The translations under genes and the position numbers were made by a program. Below are positions 54,376 through 63,647 of a stretch of DNA of 64,000 nucleotides, in pieces. How positions within the stretch are numbered: the stretch's first letter is position 1; each line of letters starts with the position of its first letter. Under the pieces are notes generated by a model that saw nothing but the letters and a program-made list of their open reading frames with translations, was not told the origin of the DNA and did no database searches. The stretch comes from Vitreoscilla filiformis (lineage in GTDB: Bacteria > Pseudomonadota > Gammaproteobacteria > Burkholderiales > Burkholderiaceae_C): the NCBI RefSeq assembly GCF_002222655.1, contig NZ_CP022423.1, positions 124,001 through 188,000 on the forward strand. The letters are read 5' to 3'.

Positions 54376-55320
54376 TCAGTTGGTGGCCAAGTGCTTGTCA
54401 CTCGGGAGTTGCCGCAGGAAACGCAGCGGGTTCTGAGGCACGCCATCGATCAGCACCTCGAAGTGCAAATGCGCTCCTGTGGAACGTCCTGTGTTGCCGA
54501 TCGTGGCGATGGGCTGGCCACGTTTGACCACCGCGCCAGCCTGAACCAGAAAGCTCTGGGTGTGTGCATACCGTGTCACCAAACCCTGGCCGTGGTCAAT
54601 TTCAAGGACACGGCCATACTGCGGATGCCAGTCCGTGGACAGCACCACCCCAGCAGCAGCCGCCTGAATCTGCGTGCCCGATGGCGCTGAAAAATCCACC
54701 CCCGTGTGCAACGCCGGGCGGCCCGTGAACGGATCGCGCCGAAACCCAAACCCCGATCCGATGGAAACCTCCACAGGCTTGCTGCTTGGCACCATCACCC
54801 CAGACAGCCGGGATTCGAACATGCGCGACTCGGCCAGTGCCAACAAGTCGGTGTACTGCTGTGCCCGCTCATCCAGCTTGAGGAGATCGCCACTCAAATC
54901 GGACAGCGTCAGGGTGTCCATGCCCGCATAAGACCCCCCCGCCGGAGCAGAGGCCACAGGGGCGGCACGCAAGGCCTTGATTTCTTCAGGTGCCACGCCT
55001 GCCAGTGTGAAGACGCGCTTTTCCAGTGCTTCTAAATGCACCATGCGGGCCTGCATTTCACCGATTTTTTGGGCCAAGGCATCTAGGTTGTCCCGCATGA
55101 CCCGGTCACGCTGGGCCACCTCGTCCCGAACCACCCATTGCACCACCTGGCTGACCACCGGCCATCCGTCACGGACGGCCTTCAGGAACACAAAGTGGTA
55201 CACCGTCCCGGACAGCAGCAGGATCGACAACAGGCCGGAAAAAATCACCAGTGCCAATTGCCACGCCCGCATGCTCAGGCTGAACGTGCGCAAACGGCCA
55301 TCGGTGATGAGAATCTGCAT
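54376..55320 (-). CDS. M23 family metallopeptidase, membrane anchored
   Basis: The protein has 314 residues. One N-terminal membrane segment (AWQLALVIFSGLLSILLLSG, about 19-38) is followed by a coiled coil (about 70-100) and the M23 domain, whose zinc motifs are HTGVDFSAPSGTQI near 222 and HLHFEVLIDG near 290. Such proteins cut peptidoglycan cross-links or activate amidases at division. The ATG at 55320 is chosen; a longer frame to 55350 would cover the divergent promoter. It is divergent from the DciA-like gene with 17 bases between them. Confidence 0.92.
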   Translation of the reverse strand: MQILITDGRLRTFSLSMRAWQLALVIFSGLLSILLLSGTVYHFVFLKAVRDGWPVVSQVVQWVVRDEVAQRDRVMRDNLDALAQKIGEMQARMVHLEALEKRVFTLAGVAPEEIKALRAAPVASAPAGGSYAGMDTLTLSDLSGDLLKLDERAQQYTDLLALAESRMFESRLSGVMVPSSKPVEVSIGSGFGFRRDPFTGRPALHTGVDFSAPSGTQIQAAAAGVVLSTDWHPQYGRVLEIDHGQGLVTRYAHTQSFLVQAGAVVKRGQPIATIGNTGRSTGAHLHFEVLIDGVPQNPLRFLRQLPSDKHLATN

Positions 55321-55337
55321 CGCTACACTCCGAACCC

Positions 55338-55667
55338 ATGAATCACCCAACGCAGCAGCCCCACACCCGCCCCATCACGGAAGCTTTGGGGGCCCACAAC
55401 GTTTTGGGGCAACTGTTGGCGCGTGTACGCCAGTCACAAGCAAGATTCGATGCCATCCAGAGCACGTTGCCGCGCAGCCTACGCGCCCATGTGCGCCCGG
55501 GCGTTTTAGACGACAGCAGTTGGCACCTGATGGCCGCCAATGCGGCAGTCGCTGCGAAATTGAAGCAGTGCCTGCCTTTGGTAAGTCAAGTCCTGCGCGA
55601 TGCAGGCTGGCCCACATTGGCACTGAAAATCAAGATCCAGGCACCTGTTTCGATGCCACGGCGCTAG
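55338..55667 (+). CDS. DciA-like DUF721 protein
   Basis: The protein has 109 residues. ALGAHNVLGQLLARVRQSQA and LPRSLRAHVRPGVLDDSSWH, followed by NAAVAAKLKQCLPLVSQVLR, match the DUF721 domain of DciA, the helicase loader common where DnaC is absent. The domain in DciA binds DNA and assists loading of the replicative helicase. This one is short and lacks the disordered C-terminal tail. It sits next to the M23 gene and ends just before the tRNA on the other strand. Confidence 0.75.
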   Translation: MNHPTQQPHTRPITEALGAHNVLGQLLARVRQSQARFDAIQSTLPRSLRAHVRPGVLDDSSWHLMAANAAVAAKLKQCLPLVSQVLRDAGWPTLALKIKIQAPVSMPRR

Positions 55668-55674
55668 TGCGCCA

Positions 55675-55750
55675 TGGTGCCGGCTATCCGACTCGAACGG
55701 ATGACCTACCGCTTACAAGGCGGTTGCTCTACCAACTGAGCTAAGCCGGC
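55675..55750 (-). tRNA. tRNA-Thr (anticodon TGT)
   Basis: The acceptor stem GCCGGCT pairs with AGCCGGC, followed by an encoded CCA at 55675-55677. The D arm (TAGCTCAGTTGGTAGAGC) and T arm (TTCGAGTC within a 5-bp stem) are standard. The anticodon stem CCGCC/GGCGG-type pairing encloses CTTGTAA, giving anticodon TGT, threonine. Length is 76 bases with CCA. Confidence 0.95.
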
Positions 55751-55809
55751 ACTCAAAGAACTGGGGATTGTACAGGGTTTGAACCCTTGACGGGCAAGGG
55801 TTCTTGTCC

Positions 55810-56325
55810 CTACTTGATGCGCTTGAGGGCGGGTCGCCCCCCTTGCGGGGGTGCTGGTGGCTCCGGCGACGGTGAGGACGACGCTTCCTGCGGCTCATCG
55901 GCAAGACGCAATCCGCGTGCTGGCCGCGCCGCCATCTCCTCAGCGGGCTCGGACAACTGCGGAGCCGCCTCTTGCTCAGGCTCGTCTGCCGTTGGCATGG
56001 GGAATGCCATGCCTTGCCCGTTTTCGCGGGCGTAAATCGCGACCACGTGGTCAACCGGCACGACGATGTCGCGGGGCACCCCACCGAAACGGGCCTTGAA
56101 CTCGATGAACTCGTTCCCCAAACGCAGGCCGCTCGTGGCGTCAAAACCCACGTTGAGCACGATCTCGCCGTTGCGCACGTACTCCATCGGCACCTGCACC
56201 GATCGATCCACGAACACCGCCAAATAGGGGGTGAACCCGTTGTCGGTACACCAGTCGTGCAGCGCTCGGATCAGGTAGGGGCGCGTGGAACTGCCCTGAT
56301 TTTCGGGGGGATGCGGAGTCGTCAT
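55810..56325 (-). CDS. sspB: ClpXP adaptor SspB
   Basis: The protein has 171 residues. The N-terminal domain (TRPYLIRALHDWCTDNGFTP, then VPMEYVRNGEIVLNVG and FIEFKARFGGVPRDIVVPVD) is the substrate-tag-binding domain of SspB. The C-terminal half is disordered, Pro/Glu-rich, and ends RPALKRIK, the short tail that docks on ClpX. It delivers ssrA-tagged proteins to ClpXP. It follows sspA after 46 bases on the same strand. Confidence 0.95.
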   Translation of the reverse strand: MTTPHPPENQGSSTRPYLIRALHDWCTDNGFTPYLAVFVDRSVQVPMEYVRNGEIVLNVGFDATSGLRLGNEFIEFKARFGGVPRDIVVPVDHVVAIYARENGQGMAFPMPTADEPEQEAAPQLSEPAEEMAARPARGLRLADEPQEASSSPSPEPPAPPQGGRPALKRIK

Positions 56326-56371
56326 GGCAGAAACACCTCGGCAGAACGGGTCAGGGGCCGTCGCGCTGGCA

Positions 56372-56986
56372 TCACTTGCGCATCACCTTTTCGGACGGCG
56401 TCAGCGCTTCGATGTACGCCGGGCGCGAGAAGATGCGTTCGGCATACTTCAGCAACGGCGCAGCGTTCTTGGACAGCTCGATGCCGTAGTAATCCAAGCG
56501 CCACAGCAGCGGTGCAATGGCCACGTCAAGCATCGAAAAATCGTCGCCCAGCATGTACTTGTTCTTCAAGAAGATGGGCGCCAATTGGGTCAGTCGATCG
56601 CGGATTTGCGAACGCGCTTTTTCCAATTGTTTGTCGTTGCCCTTCGCCCCACCTCGGCCTTCCAGCACGTTGACGTGGGTGAACAGCTCTTTCTCGAAGT
56701 TGAAGAGGAACAGTCGCACACGCGCACGCGCCACCGGATCGCCAGGCATCAGCTGCGGATGCGGGAAACGCTCGTCGATGTACTCGTTGATGATGTGCGA
56801 TTCGTACAGGATCAGATTACGCTCAACCAGGATGGGCACCTCGTTGTACGGATTCATCAGGGCGATGTCTTCCGGTTTGGCAAACAGGTCAACGTCGCGG
56901 ATCTCGAAATCCATGCCCTTTTCAAACAGAACAAAACGGCAACGGTGCGAGTAAGGGCACGTGGTTCCGGAATAAAGCACCATCAT
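56372..56986 (-). CDS. sspA: stringent starvation protein SspA
   Basis: The protein has 204 residues of glutathione-S-transferase fold. The N-terminal domain starts VLYSGTTCPYSHRCRFVLFE and continues NPYNEVPILVERNLILYESH; the C-terminal helical domain has FLKNKYMLGDDFSMLDVAIA near 136. SspA binds RNA polymerase and does not act as a GST. It precedes sspB as in other beta- and gammaproteobacteria. Start ATG at 56986 or 56983 are equivalent. Confidence 0.95.
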   Translation of the reverse strand: MMVLYSGTTCPYSHRCRFVLFEKGMDFEIRDVDLFAKPEDIALMNPYNEVPILVERNLILYESHIINEYIDERFPHPQLMPGDPVARARVRLFLFNFEKELFTHVNVLEGRGGAKGNDKQLEKARSQIRDRLTQLAPIFLKNKYMLGDDFSMLDVAIAPLLWRLDYYGIELSKNAAPLLKYAERIFSRPAYIEALTPSEKVMRK

Positions 56987-57030
56987 GGAGGTGGGCTCCC
57001 AAGGATCAACAAAGAGACGACAAGCGCCGA

Positions 57031-57070
57031 AAACACAAAAACGCAGTGGGCCTTACGGCGCACACTGCGT
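57031..57070 (-). terminator. rho-independent terminator after petC
   Basis: On the minus strand ACGCAGTG (57070-57063) pairs with CACTGCGT (57048-57041) around a 14-base loop that can itself fold, followed by a T-rich tail TTTTGTGTTT. It lies 43 bases after the petC stop and precedes sspA. Confidence 0.8.
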
Positions 57071-57112
57071 GATGAGCGGCCCGGCCTCGTTCGGCCAGAC
57101 CTGAGGGGAAGA

Positions 57113-57844
57113 TTACTTGATGTCCTTCCAGAAGGCCGAGTTCAGGCGCCAAGCCAAGAACATGAAACCTGCCAAGAAGATCAGCACCACCGTCCCCAGC
57201 TTGGTGCGCTGGATTTGACCCGGCTCACCCATCCATTGCAGGTAAGCGACCAAGTCTGCCACAGCAGCATCGTACTCCTTGGCACTCAGCTTGCCCGGCT
57301 TGGTCAATTCCAGCTTACCGTGGCCGTCACCGGCCATGCGCTGCTCGCCTTGCAGTTCCCACAGCGCGTGCGGCATGCCCACCGAGGGGAAAACCGTGTT
57401 GTTCCAACCGGTCGGACGGGTGTCATCACGGTAGAAGCCGCGCAGGTAGGTGTAGAGGTAGTCAGCCCCCGTACCGTAGTGGCTGGCACGCGAGCGAGCG
57501 ATCACGGTCAGATCCGGCGGGGTGGCACCGAACCAGTCCTTGGCGTCTTTCGCGCTCATGGCCACCTTCATGGTGTCGCCGACTTTCTCGGAGGCGAACA
57601 ACAGGTTGGCCTTGATTTGTTCATCCGAGAGGCCAATGTCGCGCATGCGGTTGTAGCGCATGAACGCCGCAGCGTGGCAGTTCAAGCAGTAGTTGGCGAA
57701 CAGCTTGGCACCGCGCTGCAAAGCAGCTTCGTCTTGAACACGCTCAACCGGGAATTTGTCCAGATGCAGCGCACCGCCAGCAGCCGAGGCACCGCCCACC
57801 AGGGACAGGGCCACTGCCAGACTTGCAAAGAGTTTCTTGATCAT
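57113..57844 (-). CDS. petC: cytochrome c1 of the bc1 complex
   Basis: The protein has 243 residues. A signal peptide (KKLFASLAVALSLVGGASA) is followed by a haem c motif CLNCH near 54-58 (NYCLNCHAAAFMRYNRM). The C-terminal membrane anchor is VVLIFLAGFMFLAWRL near 220-235. It passes electrons from the Rieske centre to cytochrome c in the periplasm. It is the last gene of petABC, 26 bases after petB, and a terminator follows. Confidence 0.95.
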   Translation of the reverse strand: MIKKLFASLAVALSLVGGASAAGGALHLDKFPVERVQDEAALQRGAKLFANYCLNCHAAAFMRYNRMRDIGLSDEQIKANLLFASEKVGDTMKVAMSAKDAKDWFGATPPDLTVIARSRASHYGTGADYLYTYLRGFYRDDTRPTGWNNTVFPSVGMPHALWELQGEQRMAGDGHGKLELTKPGKLSAKEYDAAVADLVAYLQWMGEPGQIQRTKLGTVVLIFLAGFMFLAWRLNSAFWKDIK

Positions 57845-57869
57845 GTTGTGTTGCTCCTGCCTCGTCTTC

Positions 57870-59270
57870 TCAGTGCGGGGTGAAGGTCACGCGCTCGGGA
57901 ACCGGCTTGCATTCACCGATCTGGCTCCACCACGGCATCAGCAGGAAGAAGCCGAAATAGAACAGGGTACCGACCTGAGCGATCAGGGTGCCCATTTCCG
58001 ACGGCGGCTGAATGCCCAAGTAACCCAGGATGACAAAAAACACCACGAACACGCCATACAGCGTCTTGTGCCAGCTCGGACGGTAGCGGATCGACTTGAC
58101 CGGGCTGTAATCCAGCCAAGGCAGGAAGAACATGATGACCACGGCACCGCCCATCACCACCACACCCCAGAACTTGGCGTCGAAGGTTTTGAGCAACACC
58201 ACGGCCACCAAGGCCCCCACCACCACGGCGGCCTTCAGCGGCGCAGCCAGGCGACCCTTGAGCAAGGCACCCACGGCACCCAAACCGATCACCACGCACA
58301 GCACGTTGACCATCACGTCGGTGGTTGCACGCAGCATCGAGTAGTACGGCGTGAAGTACCACACCGGGGCAATGTGCGCCGGGGTCTTGAGCGGATCGGC
58401 CGGGATGAAGTTGTTGTACTCCAGGAAGTAGCCACCGAACTCGGGCGCGAAGAACACCACAGCGCAGAAGCACAGCAGGAAGCCGGCCACGCCCAGGATG
58501 TCATGCACGGTGTAGTACGGGTGGAACGGGATGCCATCGAGCGGACGGCCTTGGGCGTCCTTCTTGGCCTTGATTTCCACGCCGTCCGGGTTGTTCGAAC
58601 CCACCTCGTGCAGCGCGATGATGTGCGCCACCACCAGGCCCAGCAGCACCAGCGGCACAGCGATGACGTGGAAGCTGAAGAAGCGGTTCAGGGTAGCGTC
58701 GCCGACCACGAAGTCACCACGGATCAGCAGGGCCAGATCCGGGCCGATGAAGGGCACCGCAGCGAACAGGTTCACGATCACCTGAGCGCCCCAGAAGGAC
58801 ATTTGGCCCCACGGCAGCAGGTAACCCATGAAGGCTTCGGCCATCAGCGCCAGGAAGATGGCGCAGCCGAAAATCCACACCAGCTCACGCGGCTTGCGGT
58901 ATGAACCGTAGATCAGGCCACGGAACATGTGCAGGTACACCACCACGAAGAACGCCGAGGCGCCGGTGGAGTGCATGTAGCGAATCAGCCAGCCCCAGGG
59001 CACATCGCGCATGATGTACTCGACCGAGGCGAACGCCAGGTTGGCGTCCGGCTTGTAGTGCATCACCAGGAAAATACCGGTGACGATCTGGATCACCAGC
59101 ACCAGCAGCGCCAGCGAGCCGAAGAAATACCAGAAGTTGAAGTTTTTGGGAGCGTAGTACTCAGAGAGATGCTCTTTGTACAGCTTGGACGCCGGGAAGC
59201 GGTTGTCCACCCAGGTCAGCAGCTTTTCGCCCAGCGGAGCGTCCGCCGGCGCGACTTTGAATTCAGCCAT
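57870..59270 (-). CDS. petB: cytochrome b of the bc1 complex
   Basis: The protein has 466 residues with about eight or nine membrane helices. Haem ligands lie in MHSTGASAFFVVVYLHMFRG near 93-112 and NRFFSFHVIAVPLVLLGLVV near 193-212. PWGQMSFWGAQVIVNL near 150 and the quinol-site motif PEFGGYFLEYNNF (in place of PEW) near 285 are seen. It holds the quinol-oxidising and quinone-reducing sites. It follows petA by 35 bases. Confidence 0.95.
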   Translation of the reverse strand: MAEFKVAPADAPLGEKLLTWVDNRFPASKLYKEHLSEYYAPKNFNFWYFFGSLALLVLVIQIVTGIFLVMHYKPDANLAFASVEYIMRDVPWGWLIRYMHSTGASAFFVVVYLHMFRGLIYGSYRKPRELVWIFGCAIFLALMAEAFMGYLLPWGQMSFWGAQVIVNLFAAVPFIGPDLALLIRGDFVVGDATLNRFFSFHVIAVPLVLLGLVVAHIIALHEVGSNNPDGVEIKAKKDAQGRPLDGIPFHPYYTVHDILGVAGFLLCFCAVVFFAPEFGGYFLEYNNFIPADPLKTPAHIAPVWYFTPYYSMLRATTDVMVNVLCVVIGLGAVGALLKGRLAAPLKAAVVVGALVAVVLLKTFDAKFWGVVVMGGAVVIMFFLPWLDYSPVKSIRYRPSWHKTLYGVFVVFFVILGYLGIQPPSEMGTLIAQVGTLFYFGFFLLMPWWSQIGECKPVPERVTFTPH

Positions 59271-59305
59271 GGATTGCCTTTCGTCTTGTCTTGCAGCGCC
59301 GGAGG

Positions 59306-59902
59306 TCAGGCCTTCTTGTCCTCACCGATCAGCAACTTGGTGTCGGCGAGGTACATGTGGGGCGGCACTTCGAGGTTGTCCGGCGCGGGCATGTTCTTGA
59401 ACACGCGGCCAGCCATGTCGAACATCGAGCCGTGGCAAGGGCACAGGAAACCGCCCTTCCAGTCATCCGGCAGCGAGGGCTGCGGGCCGGCCACAAACTT
59501 GTCGGACGGAGAGCAACCCAGGTGGGTACACACGCCGATCACCACCAAGTACTCGTCTTTGATGGCGCGGGCACCGTTCTTGGCGTAACCCGGAATCGGG
59601 TAGGCTTTACGCTCAGATGCCGGATCGGCCAGCTTGGCGTCCAGCGCCTTCAGATCTTTGAGTTGCTCGGGGGTGCGGCGCACGATCCACACCGGCTTAC
59701 CACGCCACTCCACCGTCATTTTCTCGCCCGGTTGGAGCGCGCCGACATCCACTTCCACAGCCGCACCAGCGGCCTTGGCCCGTTCGGACGGGGCGAAAGT
59801 GCTGACAAAAGGCACGGCTGCCGCCATACCACCTACGGCACCCGCACAACTCGTGGCAATCAGCCAGGTGCGCTTGCCTTGGTCCACCGCGTTATCACTC
59901 AT
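59306..59902 (-). CDS. petA: Rieske iron-sulfur subunit of the bc1 complex
   Basis: The protein has 198 residues. A membrane anchor at about 14-33 follows GKRTWLIATS, with a Tat-like lack of a twin Arg. The Rieske cluster motifs are CTHLGC near 125 and CPCHGS near 151. It transfers electrons from quinol to cytochrome c1. First gene of petABC; the upstream 255 bases to mscL should hold its promoter. Confidence 0.95.
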   Translation of the reverse strand: MSDNAVDQGKRTWLIATSCAGAVGGMAAAVPFVSTFAPSERAKAAGAAVEVDVGALQPGEKMTVEWRGKPVWIVRRTPEQLKDLKALDAKLADPASERKAYPIPGYAKNGARAIKDEYLVVIGVCTHLGCSPSDKFVAGPQPSLPDDWKGGFLCPCHGSMFDMAGRVFKNMPAPDNLEVPPHMYLADTKLLIGEDKKA

Positions 59903-60158
59903 GTGGGTCCTTCTTGGAGCTCTGGGAAGTCAGGGATGACTTCAGGGATATCTGATCTCGGGCAACCCCGCATTTTAGCCGACACAAACTGCCACCGGAC
60001 TTACCCGACCAGGTGTGAGGCACGATCTGCGTCAAGCCCCGGACGTACGTCTGGGGTTTCGGCTCCCTGTGTCAGTGGGAGATACTTCTTTCCGGTGCCC
60101 AGTCGCGCACGATAGGTGCGACCGTACTGGACTTTCGTCTCTCGGAAAAGGAATCAGG

Positions 60159-60587
60159 ATGAGCTTTCTCACAGAATTCAGAGAATTTGCTGTCAAGGGC
60201 AATGTGGTCGATTTGGCAGTTGGCGTGATCATCGGCGGTGCGTTTGGCAAGATCGTCGATTCGGTGGTCAAGGACTTGGTGATGCCCTTGGTGAGTCTGG
60301 GGCTCGGGGGGCTGGATTTCTCCAACCGCTTCATTCCCCTGGCAGGGCAAACTGCCACCACATTGGCCGAAGCCCAAAAAGCCGGGGCTGTGTTCGCCTA
60401 TGGCAACTTCATCACGGTCGCTCTGAACTTTGTCATCTTGGCCTTCATCATTTTCATGATGGTGCGCCAGATCAACCGCCTGAAGCGTCAAGAACCCGCA
60501 GCGCCACCGGCACCCGCTGCACCGCCGCCAGTGCCGGAAGACATTCAATTGCTGCGCGACATCCGCGACAGTCTGCGCCAGCGTTGA
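60159..60587 (+). CDS. mscL: large-conductance mechanosensitive channel MscL
   Basis: The protein has 142 residues. [20 protein letters not shown] near 8-27 is the pore-lining first helix and [20 protein letters not shown] near 85-104 the second. The cytoplasmic C-terminal helix is preceded by a Pro/Ala-rich linker. It opens on hypo-osmotic shock. Start ATG at 60159 has AAAGGAATCAGG upstream. Divergent from petA; converges on pdxA. Confidence 0.95.
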   Translation: MSFLTEFREFAVKGNVVDLAVGVIIGGAFGKIVDSVVKDLVMPLVSLGLGGLDFSNRFIPLAGQTATTLAEAQKAGAVFAYGNFITVALNFVILAFIIFMMVRQINRLKRQEPAAPPAPAAPPPVPEDIQLLRDIRDSLRQR

Positions 60588-60606
60588 GCGGCTCACCAGC
60601 CGTCGC

Positions 60607-61650
60607 TCACAGCCCCGCTGCCAACTGGCGAGCCATGCGCAATGCGGCCACCAAACTGCCCGCATCGGCTTGGCCGGTGCCGGCCACGTCGAAGGCGGTG
60701 CCGTGATCCGGGCTGGTGCGCACCCAGGGCAGCCCCAACGTGACATTCACGCCCTCGTCCACCCCCAGGTATTTGACGGGGATGAGCCCATGGTCGTGGG
60801 TCATGGCGACGACGAAATCGAACTCGCCCGGGTGACCAGGTGGCGCGTGGCGCGCACGCATGAACACGGTGTCCGGTGCGAAGGGGCCGCGCACATCCCA
60901 TCCCGAAGCACGGGCCTGCTCGACAGCGGGGCCAATGATGCGCAACTCCTCATCCCCAAACAGCCCGCCCTCGCCAGCGTGGGGATTCAACCCGGCCACA
61001 GCAATGCGCGGAGCAGCCAGCCCAAAGCGGCGCCCAGCTTCGTGGGTGATGCGCAACGTTTCCACGATCCCGGCAACGTCCAGCGCCTCAATGGCCCGGC
61101 GCAGTGCGATGTGAATGGTCACCAACACCACACGCAACTGCGGATTGGCCAACATCATGCGCACCGGCGGCGGCGCTTGCCCGGGCTCGGCTGCCAGGGC
61201 TTGCAGCATCTCGGTGTGGCCGGGGTAGTCCACCCCCGCCGCATGCAACGCTTCTTTGTGAATCGGTGCCGTCACCATGCCGGACGCGGCACCGGCCTGA
61301 ATCCACTGCACCGCGCTCCGAATGCACGCGGCGGCGGCAGCGCCCGCTTGGGCGTCCATTTGGCCCCACGGCAGGGTGTCCAACCCGCTGGGCAAGTCAG
61401 CCGGCACACACACTGGCAAGGCGCCGGGCGGCACTTCGCGTCGATCCAGCGGTGAGTCCAAGCGGGCCAAGGGCAGCAAGAGGCCACAGGCCCGTGCCGC
61501 CCGTCCTAGCACGCGAGGGCAGCCAATCACCACCGCATCCGCCAGCTCACCGGCTGCGAACGCTTTGACGATGATTTCCGGGCCAATGCCGCACGGGTCA
61601 CCCTGCGTGATGAGCAAGGGGGTCGAAGGAGGAGAGGAAACCGTCGTCAT
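60607..61650 (-). CDS. pdxA: 4-hydroxythreonine-4-phosphate dehydrogenase
   Basis: The protein has 347 residues. ITQGDPCGIGPEIIVKAFA near 14, VTAPIHKEALHAAGVDYPGH near 127, GLNPHAGEGGLFGDEE near 222 and AMTHDHGLIPVKYLG near 283 are the family motifs, including metal-binding histidines. It acts in the DXP-independent arm of pyridoxal phosphate synthesis. The ATG at 61650 lies 5 bases after the Nif3-family stop, so the two are co-transcribed; a TTG at 61659 is rejected. Confidence 0.95.
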   Translation of the reverse strand: MTTVSSPPSTPLLITQGDPCGIGPEIIVKAFAAGELADAVVIGCPRVLGRAARACGLLLPLARLDSPLDRREVPPGALPVCVPADLPSGLDTLPWGQMDAQAGAAAAACIRSAVQWIQAGAASGMVTAPIHKEALHAAGVDYPGHTEMLQALAAEPGQAPPPVRMMLANPQLRVVLVTIHIALRRAIEALDVAGIVETLRITHEAGRRFGLAAPRIAVAGLNPHAGEGGLFGDEELRIIGPAVEQARASGWDVRGPFAPDTVFMRARHAPPGHPGEFDFVVAMTHDHGLIPVKYLGVDEGVNVTLGLPWVRTSPDHGTAFDVAGTGQADAGSLVAALRMARQLAAGL

Positions 61651-61655
61651 GAGCC

Positions 61656-62408
61656 TCAAGCCGGGTTAGGGATGTCAATGAATTGATGGGTCAAGCCGAA
61701 CTGCGCTGCCAGGTGTTCACCCAGAGCCGGGGCGCCGAAACGCTCGGTGGCGTGGTGCCCGCAGGCCAAAAATGCCACGCCTGTTTCACGGGCCAAGTGG
61801 GCTTGCGGTTCGGACACTTCGCCGGTCAGGTACAAATCGGCCCCCGCTGCGATGGCCGCTTCAAAATAACCTTGCGCCCCGCCGCTGCACCACGCCACCC
61901 GACGCACTGGCCGACCGTCCCCCGGCAGGCACAGCACGTCGCGCCCCAGCGCCTGCTGGACGTGCTGCTGCACGCTGGCCACGTCGCGCTCGGCCACCTC
62001 CAGCCGGCCCACGCAGCCCAAGTCTTGCTCCCCGAAACGCCCCTCACACACCCAACCGAGCTGCCGCGCCAGTTGAGCGTTGTTACCCACTTCCGGGTGC
62101 GCATCCAGCGGCAGGTGGTAGGCCAGCAAGTTGATGTCGTGCTGCATCAGGTACTGCACACGCGCCTTGAGCCACCCCGTCAGGCGCCCGTCATGCCCAC
62201 GCCAAAACAAACCGTGATGCACCAGCAGCACGTCGGCGTGCGCGGCGGCAGCGGCTTCAATCAGTGCCAAGCTGGCGGTCACACCCGAGACCACATGGCG
62301 GATCTCGCCCCGCCCCTCGACTTGCAGACCGTTCGGCCCATAATCCTTGAATCGATCCACCCCCAGGTACTGGGCAAGATAGTCCGTGACTTCGCGGCGT
62401 GTGGCCAT
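61656..62408 (-). CDS. Nif3-like dinuclear metal centre protein
   Basis: The protein has 250 residues. DYGPNGLQVEGRGEIRHVVS near 22, VLLVHHGLFWRGHDG near 61, LLAYHLPLDAHPEVGNNAQL near 93 and the C-terminal HHATERFGAPALGEHLA near 215 carry the conserved His, Asp and Glu metal ligands of the Nif3 (DUF34) family. The family is universal but its reaction is not settled; GTP cyclohydrolase type I names are often misapplied. It is divergent from the DegQ-like gene with 31 bases between starts. Confidence 0.93.
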   Translation of the reverse strand: MATRREVTDYLAQYLGVDRFKDYGPNGLQVEGRGEIRHVVSGVTASLALIEAAAAAHADVLLVHHGLFWRGHDGRLTGWLKARVQYLMQHDINLLAYHLPLDAHPEVGNNAQLARQLGWVCEGRFGEQDLGCVGRLEVAERDVASVQQHVQQALGRDVLCLPGDGRPVRRVAWCSGGAQGYFEAAIAAGADLYLTGEVSEPQAHLARETGVAFLACGHHATERFGAPALGEHLAAQFGLTHQFIDIPNPA

Positions 62409-62439
62409 GGCCGTGCGGCTCCTTTTTCGTTTCGAATGC

Positions 62440-63636
62440 ATGCGCAGAATCTGGCTCGTATTTTCCCAGGCTGTCACGGTGGCCGTTGCGGTGGTGTTCG
62501 TGGTTGGCACCTTCAAACCGCTGTGGCTCCAGCAAGGCGCCCGCGTCTGGGCCCCCGTCGCGGTGGCGCCCCTCAGCCAAGTTCAGGCGTCGGGGGTGAC
62601 GGTGCAAGTGGCTGCCGCTTCGCCCGCCGCCTCCCAACCGCTGAGTGAAGCGGCCCGCCGGGCCGTGCCGGCCATCGTCAGCGTCAACGCCAGCAAGAAA
62701 ACCAGCGAACGCGCCACCACACCGCATGCGCAGGATCCCGTATTCCGGTTTTTCTTTGGCCCGCGCCAGCGCCCCACACAACCCCAGCCAGAGCCGTCGA
62801 TGGGCATGGGCTCGGGGGTGATTGTGTCGCCAGAAGGCTACTTGCTGACGAACAACCACGTCGTCAATGGCGCTGAGAGTGTGACCGTGCAGCTCGCCGA
62901 TGGCCGCGAAGCCAACGCCATCATCGTCGGCACCGACCCCGAAACCGATCTGGCCGTGCTCAAAATCGACTTACCGAATTTACCCACCGTGACGCTGGGC
63001 GACATCGGCCAGTTGCAAGTCGGCGATGCGGTGTTGGCCATCGGCAACCCCTTCAACGTCGGCCAAACGGTGACGTCCGGCATCGTCAGCGCGCTGGGCC
63101 GCACGGGGCTGGGCCTGTCCACTTTCGAGAACTTCATCCAAACCGATGCGGCCATCAACCCTGGCAATTCAGGCGGGGCGCTGGTGGACATTCAAGGCAA
63201 CCTCGTGGGCATCAACACCGCCATTTATTCGCGCTCGGGCGGCAGCATGGGCATCGGTTTTGCCATTCCGATCGATTTGGCGCGGGATGTGATGACCAGC
63301 CTGATCCGCGATGGCCAAGTCACTCGCGGCTGGATCGGCGTGCAACCCCGCGATTTGAGCGAGGACATGGCCCGGGCGCTCAAACTTTCGGTCAGCGACG
63401 GCGTGCTCATCACCGGCGTGTTGCAGGATGGCCCTGCGCATGAAGCCGGCTTGAAGCCCGGCGACGTGGTGCGCCAAATCGCCGGCCAGCCCATTCATAA
63501 CACAACGCAGTTGCTCAACGTGGTGGCGAGTTTGAAGCCACAAAGCACGGTGGCCATCTCGCTGATGCGGGGCGAGAAGGCGCTGGAGATTCCCGTGCAG
63601 GTGGCCCAACGCAAGCCCAATCCGGAGCGGGACTGA
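62440..63636 (+). CDS. DegQ/DegS-like periplasmic serine protease
   Basis: The protein has 398 residues. An N-terminal membrane anchor (AVTVAVAVVFVVGTF) leads into a trypsin-like domain with catalytic His in LLTNNHVVNGAE near 145, Asp in DPETDLAVLKIDL near 175 and Ser in NPGNSGGALVDI near 250. A single PDZ domain follows (about 300-390, DGVLITGVLQDGPAHEAGLK). One PDZ domain and an anchor are more like DegS than DegP. It degrades damaged envelope proteins or signals envelope stress. ATG at 62440 is chosen; 62407 is also in frame. Confidence 0.92.
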   Translation: MRRIWLVFSQAVTVAVAVVFVVGTFKPLWLQQGARVWAPVAVAPLSQVQASGVTVQVAAASPAASQPLSEAARRAVPAIVSVNASKKTSERATTPHAQDPVFRFFFGPRQRPTQPQPEPSMGMGSGVIVSPEGYLLTNNHVVNGAESVTVQLADGREANAIIVGTDPETDLAVLKIDLPNLPTVTLGDIGQLQVGDAVLAIGNPFNVGQTVTSGIVSALGRTGLGLSTFENFIQTDAAINPGNSGGALVDIQGNLVGINTAIYSRSGGSMGIGFAIPIDLARDVMTSLIRDGQVTRGWIGVQPRDLSEDMARALKLSVSDGVLITGVLQDGPAHEAGLKPGDVVRQIAGQPIHNTTQLLNVVASLKPQSTVAISLMRGEKALEIPVQVAQRKPNPERD

Positions 63637-63647
63637 GCTTGGCGCGG